A stretch of 64,000 bases of DNA from DATFQI01 sp963816955 (GTDB taxonomy: Bacteria > Actinomycetota > Thermoleophilia > Solirubrobacterales > Solirubrobacteraceae): assembly GCA_963816955.1 (NCBI GenBank), contig CAWFME010000011.1, positions 30,368 to 94,367 on the forward strand, given 5' to 3'. The notes beneath the pieces were generated by a model. It had not been told where the DNA came from. It saw only the letters and a list, made by a program, of their open reading frames with translations, and ran no database searches. The stretch's first letter is position 1. Every line of letters starts with the position of its first letter. A program made the position numbers and the translations under genes. Shown here piece by piece: positions 17,835-26,549 of the stretch.

Positions 17835-18029
17835 ATGGGGGGCATGGAAGGCGGCGTCGGCATCATCCTCCTGCTCGGCATCGTCGTCGTGGTGGGATTC
17901 GCCATCGCGATGTACGTCACGGGCGGCGCGCTGCTGTCAGGCTCGCGCAAGGGCGAGACCCCGCCGCGCGAGAAGGCCGATCCGACGGATCGCAGCGACG
18001 TCTACGCCCATCACGACGAGCTGCGTTAG
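17835..18029 (+). CDS. Small single-helix membrane protein
   Basis: This 64-residue frame has one strongly hydrophobic helix at about residues 8-34 (GIILLLGIVVVVGFAIAM) and a charged cytoplasmic-type tail (EKADPTDRSD). A second ATG three codons later is equally possible. No family is recognised. The clear membrane pattern and intergenic position support a real gene. Confidence 0.65.
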   Translation: MGGMEGGVGIILLLGIVVVVGFAIAMYVTGGALLSGSRKGETPPREKADPTDRSDVYAHHDELR

Positions 18030-18068
18030 GGCGCCGGCGGGTTGCCCGCGGGCGACCTAGGAGCGACG

Positions 18069-18407
18069 ATGACCGCCGTGGGAGCCTCCGACGAGCAGGT
18101 CGCGCTGAACGAGACCACGTTCCGCGAGGTCAACGAGGGCATCGAGGCGGGACGCAGCGAGCGCCAGGGTCGCGTGCCGTTCGTGTGCGAGTGCGGCGAG
18201 GTCGGGTGCAACGAGATCGTGGAGGTGACGCTGCCCGAGTACGAGGAGGTGCGCGCCGAGTCGCGGCGCTTCCTCGTCAGCCCGGGCCACGGCGCGCCGT
18301 TCGACGAGAAGCTGCAGGAGAACGACCGCTACGCCGTGGTGCGCAAGCCGGACGGGCCGCTGGGCGACATCGCCGAGCGCACGGACCCGCGGGCGGAGGG
18401 CGGATGA
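18069..18407 (+). CDS. Hypothetical protein with CxCx5C motif
   Basis: From the ATG at 18069, preceded by AGGAG, the protein has 112 residues. The segment FVCECGEVGCNEIVEV may bind a metal. Before it is a helix (LNETTFREVNEGIEAGRSER). It overlaps by ATGA with the anti-sigma kinase gene, so the two proteins probably work in one stress-signalling unit. I know this type only as conserved hypothetical proteins beside regulatory genes. Confidence 0.85.
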   Translation: MTAVGASDEQVALNETTFREVNEGIEAGRSERQGRVPFVCECGEVGCNEIVEVTLPEYEEVRAESRRFLVSPGHGAPFDEKLQENDRYAVVRKPDGPLGDIAERTDPRAEGG

Positions 18408-18805
18408 CGCCGGAGCCCGCGATCGTCCCGTGCCTGGCGCTCGAGCTCCCGGCCCGCCCGGAGAGCGTGCGCGAGGTGCGCCGGCGCGTGCGCGAGTTCG
18501 CGGCCGAGCACGGCGCGGAGGGCGGCGTGCTGTCCGCGATCGAGCTGGCGGCCAGCGAGGCGGCCTCCAACGCCGTGGTGCACGCCTATGGCGGCCGGGC
18601 AGGCATGCTGCGCGTCGAGGCGGACGTCGAGGGGGGCGAGTTCGAGCTGGTGGTCGCCGACGACGGCTGCGGCTTCACCGGGATCCCGTCGCCCGGGCTC
18701 GGCCTCGGGCTGGCGTTCGTCCGCTGGGCCGCGTGCGCGTTCGAGATCCGCGACCGCCCGCTGGGCGGCGTCGAGGTCTGGGCGCGCTTCCCGCTCGCGG
18801 GCTGA
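18404..18805 (+). CDS. RsbW-like anti-sigma factor / serine kinase (HATPase_c)
   Basis: The 133-residue protein is a lone GHKL ATPase domain. It has the N box EAASNAVVHA, the G1 box VADDGCGF and the G2-type GLGLGLAF. Family knowledge: RsbW/SpoIIAB-type proteins bind a SigB/F sigma factor and phosphorylate an anti-anti-sigma factor. The convergent sigma factor gene ends 3 bp away and is the natural candidate target. No anti-anti-sigma gene is seen nearby. Confidence 0.9.
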   Translation: MTPEPAIVPCLALELPARPESVREVRRRVREFAAEHGAEGGVLSAIELAASEAASNAVVHAYGGRAGMLRVEADVEGGEFELVVADDGCGFTGIPSPGLGLGLAFVRWAACAFEIRDRPLGGVEVWARFPLAG

Positions 18806-18808
18806 GCT

Positions 18809-19630
18809 TCAGGCGGCGCTGCGGCGGGGCGCCGGGAGCGCGTCGCCGTCGAGCTGCTCCGCGAGCGCGCCGAGCGCGTCCCGCAACAGCCGCGACACGT
18901 GCATCTGAGAGAGCCCGACCCGCTCCGCGATGTCGCGCTGGGTGAGGTCCTCCTCGAAGCGCAGGCGCACGAGCTCGCGATCGCGCGCGCCGAGGCAGCG
19001 CGTGAGCATCTCCAGCGAGATGCCGCCCTCGGCCTCGTCGAGCGATCGGTCGTCGGCGCCGAAGCGGTCGGCCATCGTCGCGCCGTCCTCGTCGGCGGAG
19101 CCCAGCTGGCGGTCGAGCGAGTCGGGGTACTGGGCGGCGGCGGCGTAGCGGGCCTCGAGCAGGCGCTCGACGTCCGTGCCCAGCAGCTCGGCGAGCTCGG
19201 CGGCGGTCGGCGCGCGGCCCTCGCGCCGCTCGTAGGTCTCGGCGGTGTCGCGCGCCTCGGCCGCCAGCTCCTTCAGCGAGCGCGGCACCCGCACGGACCA
19301 CGTGCGGTCGCGGAAGTGGCGCCGGATCTCGCCGAGGATCGTCGGGACGGCGAAGCTCGAGAACGCCGTGCCCGATGCGGGGTCGTAGCGGTCGATCGCG
19401 CCGAGCAGCCCGATCGAGCCGACCTGGACGAGGTCCTCCAGCGGCTCGCTGGCGCGGCCGTAGCGGCGCGCGAGATGGCGCACGAGCGGGAGGTAGCGCT
19501 CGACGAGCGCTTCGCGCGCCCCGGGCACGCCGGCATGCAGCCTCGCGAACGCGGCCCGCTCCTCGCGCTGTCGATCACGGTCCAAGTGGTGCCCCCGTGA
19601 CCCTGGTACCTGACTTCGGCGGGCCGTCAC
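18809..19630 (-). CDS. SigB/SigF-type RNA polymerase sigma factor
   Basis: The 273-residue frame contains sigma region 2 (LVRHLARRYGRASEPLEDLV, then QVGSIGLLGAIDRYD), region 3 (FRDRTWSVRVPRSLKEL) and region 4 (LTQRDIAERVGLSQMHVSRL). This is the layout of SigB/SigF stress sigma factors, which lack region 1. The first about 15 residues may not be translated; the GTG at 19630 has no good ribosome site. It is convergent with the RsbW-like gene. Confidence 0.9.
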   Translation of the reverse strand: MTARRSQVPGSRGHHLDRDRQREERAAFARLHAGVPGAREALVERYLPLVRHLARRYGRASEPLEDLVQVGSIGLLGAIDRYDPASGTAFSSFAVPTILGEIRRHFRDRTWSVRVPRSLKELAAEARDTAETYERREGRAPTAAELAELLGTDVERLLEARYAAAAQYPDSLDRQLGSADEDGATMADRFGADDRSLDEAEGGISLEMLTRCLGARDRELVRLRFEEDLTQRDIAERVGLSQMHVSRLLRDALGALAEQLDGDALPAPRRSAA

Positions 19631-19675
19631 ACCGCCGAATGGGCGGAGGCGTCCTGACGCTGACCGCAGCTGCGC

Positions 19676-21193
19676 TCAGACGCGCCTGATTCGCCGCTCG
19701 CGCAGGGCCGTGCGCGCCGCCGCGTAGCCAGGCACGCCGTGGACGGCGCCGCCCGGGAAGGTCGACGCGCTGCCGAGGTAGAGCCCGCGCACGGGCGTGC
19801 GGTAGGGCGACAGCGTCGGCACGGGGCGGAAGACGACCTGGTCGAGCTCGTAGGAGCCCGCGCCGACGTCGCCGTCCACCAGATTGCGGTCGCGCCGCTC
19901 GAGCTCCGCCGGGCCCATCACGTGGCGGGCGAGGATGCGGTCGCGGAAGCCGGGGGCGAAGCGCTCGACCTGCGCCTCCATGCGCTCGACGTGGCGGTCG
20001 GTCTCGCCGGCCCAGTCGGCCTCCCGCGGTCCGTGCGTGTACGCCCACGCCGTGTGCTGCCCGGCCGGCGCCCGGCTCGGGTCGGCGATCGATTGCTGGC
20101 CGAGCAGCATGAACGGGCGCTCGTGCAGTGCGGCGCCGGTCGGGGCGAGCGCGTCGAGCACCTCGCCGGCGGGGCCGCCCACGTGCACCGTGCCCGCGTC
20201 GCGCGCGCCGGCGGCCGTCCACGGGATCGGGCCCGACAGCGCCCAGTCGACCTTGAGCGTGGCCGGCCCGGGGCGGTAGGCGCGCAGATGGCGGGCGTAG
20301 CGGGCATCGAGCGCGTCGCCGGCCAGCCGCAGCAGGCCGTCGGGCGTGACGTCGGCCACGACGATCCGCGCCGCGATGCGCTCCTCGCCGGCGACCTCGA
20401 CTCCGCGGGCGCGACCGCGCTCCACCTGCACGCGCGTGACCGGCGCGCCCGTGCGCACCCGGCCGCCGAGCGACTCCAGGTAGGCCGTCATCGCCCGCGC
20501 GAGCGCGCCGGCGCCGCCCTCGGGGCTCGGCCAGCCCACGCAGTGGCCCATCACGTTCAGGTGCGCTGCGGCGATCGCGCTGCCGGCGCCGTGCGGTGGG
20601 ACGTCGCCGTGCATCGCCGACCCGAACAGCCACGCCTTGGAACCCTCGTGGGCGAACAGCCGGTCGGCGAGCGCGGCGGCCGGCATGATCACGAGCTTCG
20701 TCCAGTCCAGGGTGCCGGCGAGCCGGTGCGCGGCGAGCGTGCGCACGGCGCCGCGCACGGGCGGGAAGGGGGCGAGCATCACGTCGCGCCAGGCGCCCCA
20801 GTGCTTCAGGTAGGGGCGCACGAACTCCAGCCATGCCGCGCCGTCGCCCGGGTGCAGGGCGTCCAGCGAGGCGGCGGTCTCCTCGGGATCGCGGGCCAGC
20901 ACCGCCGCGCGGCCGTCGTCGAGCGGGTGGGCGTAACAGTGGCGCGGGTGCGTCCAGCGCAGACCGTGGCGCTCGAGCGGCCAGCGGTCGAACACCGGCG
21001 ACGCCGCCGTGGCGGGATACACGGCCGAGAAAACGTCGTGGTGGAAGCCGGGGAGTGTCAGCTCCTCCGTCGCGACGGCGCCGCCGGAGCGGTCGGCCGC
21101 CTCCAGCACCGTGACCCCGACGCCCGCGCGGGCGAGCGTGATCGCGGCGGCGAGGCCGTTGGGCCCGCTCCCGACGACGACCGCTTCGCTCAT
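19676..21193 (-). CDS. FAD-dependent oxidoreductase, phytoene-desaturase-like
   Basis: The protein has 505 residues. The N-terminal Rossmann motif VVGSGPNGLAAAITLARAG followed by EAADRSGG binds FAD. The C-terminal FAD contact GLYLGSASTFPGGAVHGV is typical of the CrtI/phytoene dehydrogenase-like NAD(P)/FAD oxidoreductases. It overlaps by 4 bp with the upstream SDR gene. No carotenoid genes lie nearby, so the substrate may not be a carotenoid. Confidence 0.9.
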   Translation of the reverse strand: MSEAVVVGSGPNGLAAAITLARAGVGVTVLEAADRSGGAVATEELTLPGFHHDVFSAVYPATAASPVFDRWPLERHGLRWTHPRHCYAHPLDDGRAAVLARDPEETAASLDALHPGDGAAWLEFVRPYLKHWGAWRDVMLAPFPPVRGAVRTLAAHRLAGTLDWTKLVIMPAAALADRLFAHEGSKAWLFGSAMHGDVPPHGAGSAIAAAHLNVMGHCVGWPSPEGGAGALARAMTAYLESLGGRVRTGAPVTRVQVERGRARGVEVAGEERIAARIVVADVTPDGLLRLAGDALDARYARHLRAYRPGPATLKVDWALSGPIPWTAAGARDAGTVHVGGPAGEVLDALAPTGAALHERPFMLLGQQSIADPSRAPAGQHTAWAYTHGPREADWAGETDRHVERMEAQVERFAPGFRDRILARHVMGPAELERRDRNLVDGDVGAGSYELDQVVFRPVPTLSPYRTPVRGLYLGSASTFPGGAVHGVPGYAAARTALRERRIRRV

Positions 21194-21993
21194 CCGCCGC
21201 GCGGCCGGAAGACCCGCTCCACGAGCGGCAGGCCGACCCCGTGGGGGGCGTGGCGGGAGATCACGGCCTGGATCCGGGCGAGCGGCTTGGGCACGACCAC
21301 GCGCTTGTTGCGGCGCGCGCCGTCGAGCCCGATCCGCACGACCTCGTCCGGGTGCAGCCAGGCGATCCGCGGGACGCGCTCGACGGGATGGTCGGTCTTC
21401 TCGAACAGCTCGGTGTGGACCGGCGGCGGGCAGAGGGCCGTGACGTGGACCCCGTGACGGCGGACCTCCTGGTGGACGGCTTCGGCGAACGCGAGCGCGT
21501 GCGCCTTCGCGGCCGAGTAGCCCGCGGAGTGCGGCAGCGGCTGGATGGCCGCGGTCGACGCGACGACCACCACGGCGCCCTGGCCGCGCTCGACCATCGC
21601 CGGCAGGAAGCGGCGGGTCAGCTCGATCGGCGCCTCGCACAGCAGCCGGACCTGGCGCAGCTCGGCGTCGAGCTCGGACTCGTGGAACGGGCCGCCCGTG
21701 GCGAACCCGGCATTGTTGACGAGCACGTCGACGCGCAGCCCGGCGTCGGCGATCCGGCCCGGGAGCGAGGCGCGGGCGTCCGCGTCGGTGAGGTCGCACG
21801 GGAACGCCTGGGCGCGCACGCCGTAGCGGGTGCTCAGCTCGGCGGCGAGCGCCTGCAGGCGGTCGCCGCGCCGGGCGACGAGCGAGACGCCGTGGCCGGC
21901 CCGTGCGAGCTGGCGCGCGAACTCGTCGCCGATGCCCGAGGAGGCGCCCGTGACGAGCGCCGTGCCGTTCGCGGAGGGGGCGGGGAAGCCCAT
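21190..21993 (-). CDS. Short-chain dehydrogenase/reductase
   Basis: The 267-residue protein has the cofactor motif TGASSGIG, the NNAG motif in VLVNNAGFATGG, and the catalytic Tyr-Lys pair in YSAAK. The long C-terminal tail (RIQAVISRHAPHGVGLP) is common in actinobacterial fatty-acyl or sterol-type SDRs. It sits between an SRPBCC gene and the FAD oxidoreductase gene with a 4-bp overlap. The three may act on one hydrophobic substrate. Confidence 0.92.
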   Translation of the reverse strand: MGFPAPSANGTALVTGASSGIGDEFARQLARAGHGVSLVARRGDRLQALAAELSTRYGVRAQAFPCDLTDADARASLPGRIADAGLRVDVLVNNAGFATGGPFHESELDAELRQVRLLCEAPIELTRRFLPAMVERGQGAVVVVASTAAIQPLPHSAGYSAAKAHALAFAEAVHQEVRRHGVHVTALCPPPVHTELFEKTDHPVERVPRIAWLHPDEVVRIGLDGARRNKRVVVPKPLARIQAVISRHAPHGVGLPLVERVFRPRGG

Positions 21994-21995
21994 GG

Positions 21996-22439
21996 TCAGC
22001 CCTTCCCGTTCTTCTTCAGCGCGAGCTGCTCGATCCGCGCCAGCGACTCGGCGTTGCGCACCCAGGTGAGCGCCTGCAGCGGCGGGAAGTAGGTGAGCGG
22101 CTTCTGCACGCCGGCCGGATTCTCGGTGATCGTCACGCACGTGCCGCCACGCTCCGGCTCCAGCTCGATCTCGACCTTCGCGACGCCGAGCGGGCGGGCC
22201 TTGGCCCTCAGCACGAGCCGGCGCGGGGGATCGGCCGAGAGGCTCTCCGTGTGGTCGTCGATCGTCAGCGGCCCGACGCCGACGGTGTGGTGGAAGCGCG
22301 AGCCGGCCTTGGGCCAGCCCGGGTCGGCGTCGCGGATGCGCTTGGAGCCGACGACCCAGTAGGCGTAGCTGTCGGGGTCGGCGAGCACGCGCCAGACGGT
22401 TTCGGGTGGAGCGGGGATGAAGCGTCGATTCGTGGCCAC
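21996..22439 (-). CDS. SRPBCC (START-like) family protein
   Basis: The 147-residue protein starts MATNRRFIPAPPETVWRVLA, a standard START-like opening. It has a ligand-cavity middle (HHTVGVGPLTIDDHTE) and a C-terminal helix (TWVRNAESLARIEQLALKK). It is the first gene of a tight minus-strand run with the SDR and the FAD oxidoreductase. It probably binds or presents a hydrophobic substrate. Confidence 0.88.
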   Translation of the reverse strand: MATNRRFIPAPPETVWRVLADPDSYAYWVVGSKRIRDADPGWPKAGSRFHHTVGVGPLTIDDHTESLSADPPRRLVLRAKARPLGVAKVEIELEPERGGTCVTITENPAGVQKPLTYFPPLQALTWVRNAESLARIEQLALKKNGKG

Positions 22440-22478
22440 GGGCAGGGCTTACCCACGCCGCCGTGGCACGATCCCACG

Positions 22479-22823
22479 ATGGCGAAATACTCCGTCAACG
22501 ATCGCGCCGTCGAGCACGCCCTCGAGCTGATCGCCAAGCGCCGGTACGTGCTGGACTCCAACTGGGGCGAGGCGCAGCCCCGCGCGGCGGACGAGAACAC
22601 CTACCTCGAGCGCCACTCCTGGGAGGAGTACGCCGCCTGGCACCTCGGCCTCACCGAGGGCGCCAAGGACGGCACGAAGGCCCGCTACGCGTTCGTGCTC
22701 GGCGACTTCCGGCGCATCCACCGGATGGGGATCGTCTCCTGCCACTACCGCGCCGCCGAGTGGCGCCACAAGGAGATCGAGCTGGCGGCCCACGACCTGC
22801 TGCAGGCGCTGGACAACGCCTGA
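22479..22823 (+). CDS. Conserved hypothetical protein
   Basis: The 114-residue protein from ATG 22479 is polar and helical, with aromatic-rich motifs (SWEEYAAWHLGLTEGAKDGT, then RYAFVLGDFRRIHRMG) and Cys in VSCHYRA. The pattern recalls a family of small uncharacterised actinobacterial proteins. It precedes the beta-galactosidase by 6 bp but nothing links it to sugar use. Confidence 0.8.
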   Translation: MAKYSVNDRAVEHALELIAKRRYVLDSNWGEAQPRAADENTYLERHSWEEYAAWHLGLTEGAKDGTKARYAFVLGDFRRIHRMGIVSCHYRAAEWRHKEIELAAHDLLQALDNA

Positions 22824-22829
22824 TCGGTG

Positions 22830-25646
22830 ATGGACCCGTTCTCGCCGGGTTGCGGCGCGCTGCCGCCGCGCGCATGGCAGCGCACGAGCGCGCCCACGCT
22901 CTCGCTCGACGGAACCTGGGCGTTCCGGCTGGACGGCGGCCCGTGGGGCGAGCTGCCGGTGCCGGCGCACTGGCAGCTCCACGGGCACGGCGCCCCCGCG
23001 TACACGAACGTCGCCTATCCGTTTCCGGTCGAGCCGCCGTTCGTCCCCGACGCCAACCCGACGGGCTCCTACCGGCGCGAGTTCACGCTGCCGCCCGGAT
23101 GGCCGGAGGGTGCCGCGGTGCTGCGCTTCGGCGGCGCGGACTCGCACCTGCGCGCGTGGCTGAACGGGGTCGAACTCGGCGAGGCGTGCGGCAGCCGGCT
23201 CGTGCACGAGTTCGCGGTGGGCCACCTGCTGCGCGCCGAGAACGTGCTCGAGGTGCAGGTGCGGCAGTGGTCGGCGGGCTCCTACCTGGAGGACCAGGAC
23301 ATGTGGTGGCTGTCCGGGCTGTTCCGCGGGGTCGAGCTGCTGGCGCGGCCGGAGGGCTGCGTCGGCGACCTGTTCGTGCACGCCTCCGCCGGCGGCACGC
23401 TGCGCGTCGACGCCGACGTGCCGGCGCGGGTGGTGGTGCCCGAGCTGGGGATCGACTGCGCCGCGGGCGAGACCGTCGAGGCGGGGCCCGTGGAGCCTTG
23501 GAGCGCCGAGCTGCCGCGGCTCTACGACGGCGAGCTGCGGGCGGCGGGGGAGACCGTCCCGCTGCGGATCGGCTTCCGCACGGTCGCCGTCGAGGACGGC
23601 GAGCTGCGGGTCAACGGGCGGCGCGTGCTGCTGCGCGGCGTCAACCGCCACGAGTGGGACCCCGACCGCGGCCGCGCGGTGGGGGAGGACGTCATGCGCC
23701 GCGACGTCGAGCTGATGAAGGCCCACAACGTCAACGCCGTGCGCACGAGCCACTATCCGCCGCACCCGCGCTTCCTCGAGCTCTGCGACGAGCTCGGCCT
23801 CTACGTGATCGCGGAATGCGACCTCGAGACGCACGGCTTCCAGGAGGTGGGATGGCGCGGCAACCCGAGCGACGACGAGCGCTGGCGCGAGGCCTACCTC
23901 GACCGGATCGAGCGCACCGTCGAGCGCGACAAGAACCACCCGAGCGTGATCATGTGGTCGCTCGGCAACGAGAGCGGGATCGGCAGCAACCTCGTCGCGA
24001 TGGCGGACTGGGTGCGCGAGCGCGATCCGTCGCGGCCGCTGCACTACGAGCACGACCTGACCGCGACGCTCGGCGACGTGCACAGCCGGATGTACGCGAC
24101 CCACGAGGAGGTCGAGGCGCTCGGGCGGCGCGAGGAGCCGCCGCTCGATGACGCGGAGCTGGATGCGGCGCGGCGAGCCAAGCCGTTCGTGCTGTGCGAG
24201 TACGCGCACGCGATGGGCAACGGGCCCGGCGGCCTGGTCGAGTACCAGGCGCTGTTCGAGCGCCACGCGCGCTGCGCCGGCGGCTTCGTCTGGGAGTGGA
24301 TCGACCACGGCATCCGCCGGATTGGATTCCCACCCACCCACTTCGCCTACGGCGGCGACTTCGGCGAGCCGCTGCACGACGGCAACTTCGTCGCCGACGG
24401 CCTGGTGCTGCCGGACCGCGCGCCCTCGCCGGGCCTGCTCGAGCTCAAGGCGGTGTTCGCGCCCGTGCGCATCGACGCGGACGGGATCGCCAACCTCCAT
24501 GACTTCCGCGACCTCTCCTGGCTGCGGTTCGTCTGGGCGCTCGAGGTCGAGGGCGAGCCCGTGGCGGACGGGACGCTCGACCCCGGGCCGGTGGCGCCCG
24601 GCGAGACCGTCCCGCTCCCGTGGCCCGAGCTGCCGGCCGTGCCGGAAGGCCGCGAGGCCTGGCTGACGGTCCGCGCCGTGGTCGCCAACGACGAGCCGTG
24701 GGCGCCCGCGGGCCACGAGCTGGCCTTCGGCCAGCTGCCGGTCGCCGAGCCCGCGCCGGCGGCGGCCGCGCCGGCGGCGGCCGCGCCGGCCGCGGCCGAG
24801 CGCGCGGCGCGCTCCCCCGCGCCGCTCCGCGACGGCTCGCGGCTCGCCCTCGGCCCCGGCGGGTTCGACGCGGCGACCGGGCGGCTCGTGCGGCTCGGGG
24901 AGCTCGAGCTCGACGGGCCGCGGCTCGACGTCTGGCGCGCGCCGATCGACAACGACGTCGGCACGCACGGTCCCGAGCAGCTCGCGGACGCGTGGCGCGC
25001 CGCCGGCCTGCATCGGATGGCCGAGCGCGTGCTCGGCGTCGAGGCCGAGGGCGACCGGCTCGTCGTGCGCTCGCGGGTGGCGGCGGCCGGCACGGACCGC
25101 GGCCTCGCAACGACCTTCACCTGGACCGCCGAGGGCGACGGGCTGATCTGCCACGTCGCCGTCGAGCCCGAGGGCGACTGGCCGTTCCCGCTGCCGCGGC
25201 TCGGTACCCGGATGGCCCTGCCGGCGGCGCTCGGCCGGCTGGAGTGGTTCGGCCTCGGGCCGGGCGAGGCGTACGCCGACTCGCGCTCCGCCGTCCGCGT
25301 GGGCCGCTTCGCGCTGGACGTCGACGACCTCCAGACGCCTTACGTGATGCCGCAGGAGAACGGCAACCGCTCGCAGGTGCGCTGGGCGCAGCTCACGGAC
25401 CAGCGCGGCGCCGGCCTGCGGGTCGAGGGCCGCCCGCACGTCGAGCTGACGGCCCGCCGCTGGACGAGCGAGGACCTCGACGCCGCCCGCCACGCCGCCG
25501 ACCTCGTCCCGCGCGACCGCGTCTGGCTCAACGTCGATCTCGCCCAGCACGGGCTCGGCAGCGGCGCCTGCGGGCCGGCGGTGCTGCCGCAGCACCGCCT
25601 CGAGGCCCGGCCGGCGTCGTACGCCTTCGTAATGTGCCGCTTGTGA
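22830..25646 (+). CDS. Beta-galactosidase, GH2 (LacZ-like)
   Basis: The 938-residue protein has the LacZ domain order: sugar-binding jelly roll, immunoglobulin-like domain, TIM barrel, second Ig-like domain and a C-terminal Bgal_small_N domain. Catalytic residues are visible as Glu in SLGNESGIG (acid/base) and Glu in CEYAHAMGNG (nucleophile). An Ala/Pro-rich linker at about residues 645-670, encoded by tandem GCCGGCGGCGGCC-like units, joins the barrel part to the C-terminal part. There is no signal peptide, so it acts in the cytoplasm. It overlaps the rhodanese gene by GTGA. Confidence 0.93.
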   Translation: MDPFSPGCGALPPRAWQRTSAPTLSLDGTWAFRLDGGPWGELPVPAHWQLHGHGAPAYTNVAYPFPVEPPFVPDANPTGSYRREFTLPPGWPEGAAVLRFGGADSHLRAWLNGVELGEACGSRLVHEFAVGHLLRAENVLEVQVRQWSAGSYLEDQDMWWLSGLFRGVELLARPEGCVGDLFVHASAGGTLRVDADVPARVVVPELGIDCAAGETVEAGPVEPWSAELPRLYDGELRAAGETVPLRIGFRTVAVEDGELRVNGRRVLLRGVNRHEWDPDRGRAVGEDVMRRDVELMKAHNVNAVRTSHYPPHPRFLELCDELGLYVIAECDLETHGFQEVGWRGNPSDDERWREAYLDRIERTVERDKNHPSVIMWSLGNESGIGSNLVAMADWVRERDPSRPLHYEHDLTATLGDVHSRMYATHEEVEALGRREEPPLDDAELDAARRAKPFVLCEYAHAMGNGPGGLVEYQALFERHARCAGGFVWEWIDHGIRRIGFPPTHFAYGGDFGEPLHDGNFVADGLVLPDRAPSPGLLELKAVFAPVRIDADGIANLHDFRDLSWLRFVWALEVEGEPVADGTLDPGPVAPGETVPLPWPELPAVPEGREAWLTVRAVVANDEPWAPAGHELAFGQLPVAEPAPAAAAPAAAAPAAAERAARSPAPLRDGSRLALGPGGFDAATGRLVRLGELELDGPRLDVWRAPIDNDVGTHGPEQLADAWRAAGLHRMAERVLGVEAEGDRLVVRSRVAAAGTDRGLATTFTWTAEGDGLICHVAVEPEGDWPFPLPRLGTRMALPAALGRLEWFGLGPGEAYADSRSAVRVGRFALDVDDLQTPYVMPQENGNRSQVRWAQLTDQRGAGLRVEGRPHVELTARRWTSEDLDAARHAADLVPRDRVWLNVDLAQHGLGSGACGPAVLPQHRLEARPASYAFVMCRL

Positions 25647-26455
25647 TCGCTCCCGTCGTGACGGCCAGGTGGGCGGCAGCCCACCTCGACGAGGTCGTGC
25701 TCGCCGACGTCCGCTGGTACCTCGACGGGCGTCCTGGCCGCGCCGAATACGACCGCGGCCACCTGCCCGGCGCGGTGTTCGTCGAGCTGGACGACTGGCT
25801 CGCCGCGCCCGCGAGCCCGCAGGCCGGCCGCCACCCGTTGCCCGACCCCGAGGTCTTCGCGCGCGGGATGGGGGAGCTGGGGATCGGCGACGGCGACACG
25901 GTCGTGGCCTACGACGACCAGGGCGGCGTCGTCGCGGCGCGGCTGGCGTGGATGCTGCGCGTCACGGGCCACGAGGCCGCGATGCTCGACGGCGGCATCG
26001 CCGCCTGGGACGGCCCGCTGGAGACCGAGCCGCCGCAGCGCCCGCGCGCGACGTTCACGCCGCGGCCGTGGCCGCCGGAGGCGCTGGCGAGCGCCGACGA
26101 TGCGGCCGACCCCGCCAACGCGGTCATCGACGCCCGCCAGCGCGAGCGCTACCTCGGCGAGGGGCCGGACCCGGTCGACCCGCGGCCCGGCCACATCCCC
26201 GGCGCGCGCAGCGTCCCGGCCCGCGAGCACCTCGCCCCCGACGGCCGCCTGCTGCCGGTCGAGGAGCTGCGCCGCCGTTTCGCGCAGGCCGGCGTCGACG
26301 GCTCCCGCCCGGTCGTCTCCTACTGCGGCTCCGGCGTGACCGCCTGCCACAACCTGATCGTGCTCGAGCACGCAGGGCTCGGCCCCGGCCGCCTGTACGA
26401 CGGCTCGTGGTCGCAGTGGAGCAACGACCCGTCGCGGCCGGCCGCAACGGGCTAG
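25643..26455 (+). CDS. Thiosulphate sulphurtransferase (rhodanese)
   Basis: The 270-residue protein has two rhodanese domains. The first contains YDRGHLPGAVFVELD and VVAYDDQGG in place of the active loop and is inactive. The second has the catalytic Cys in SYCGSGVTACHN, close to the CRXGX[RT] loop of thiosulphate or 3-mercaptopyruvate sulphurtransferases. The GTG start overlaps the beta-galactosidase stop, so the two are co-translated although no functional link is known. Confidence 0.92.
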   Translation: MIAPVVTARWAAAHLDEVVLADVRWYLDGRPGRAEYDRGHLPGAVFVELDDWLAAPASPQAGRHPLPDPEVFARGMGELGIGDGDTVVAYDDQGGVVAARLAWMLRVTGHEAAMLDGGIAAWDGPLETEPPQRPRATFTPRPWPPEALASADDAADPANAVIDARQRERYLGEGPDPVDPRPGHIPGARSVPAREHLAPDGRLLPVEELRRRFAQAGVDGSRPVVSYCGSGVTACHNLIVLEHAGLGPGRLYDGSWSQWSNDPSRPAATG

Positions 26456-26471
26456 GGCGGGGGCCGCGCCC

Positions 26472-26530
26472 GGAGTAGGCGCTGCGGGCGGCACCCTCGC
26501 CTCCCCACCCAGCCGCCGTTGACGTTCGCC
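26472..26530 (+). repeat. Dispersed repeat R3, copy b
   Basis: It matches 14111-14170 through AGGCGCTGCGGGCGGC, ACCCAGCCGC and GTTGACGTTCG. It lies 20 bp before the amidase start, the same relative place as copy a before its gene. Confidence 0.65.
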
Positions 26531-26549
26531 GGCGCCTAAGGTGCGCCTG

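Noticed and set aside
24760..24800. GCCGGCGGCGGCC units as a CRISPR or regulatory repeat
   Set aside because: They are in frame within the beta-galactosidase gene and encode an Ala/Pro linker.
22449..25595. A 1,048-codon open frame on the minus strand
   Set aside because: It lies opposite the GH2 beta-galactosidase and is made of Arg, Ala, Gly and Val from third-position GC bias. It has no domain.
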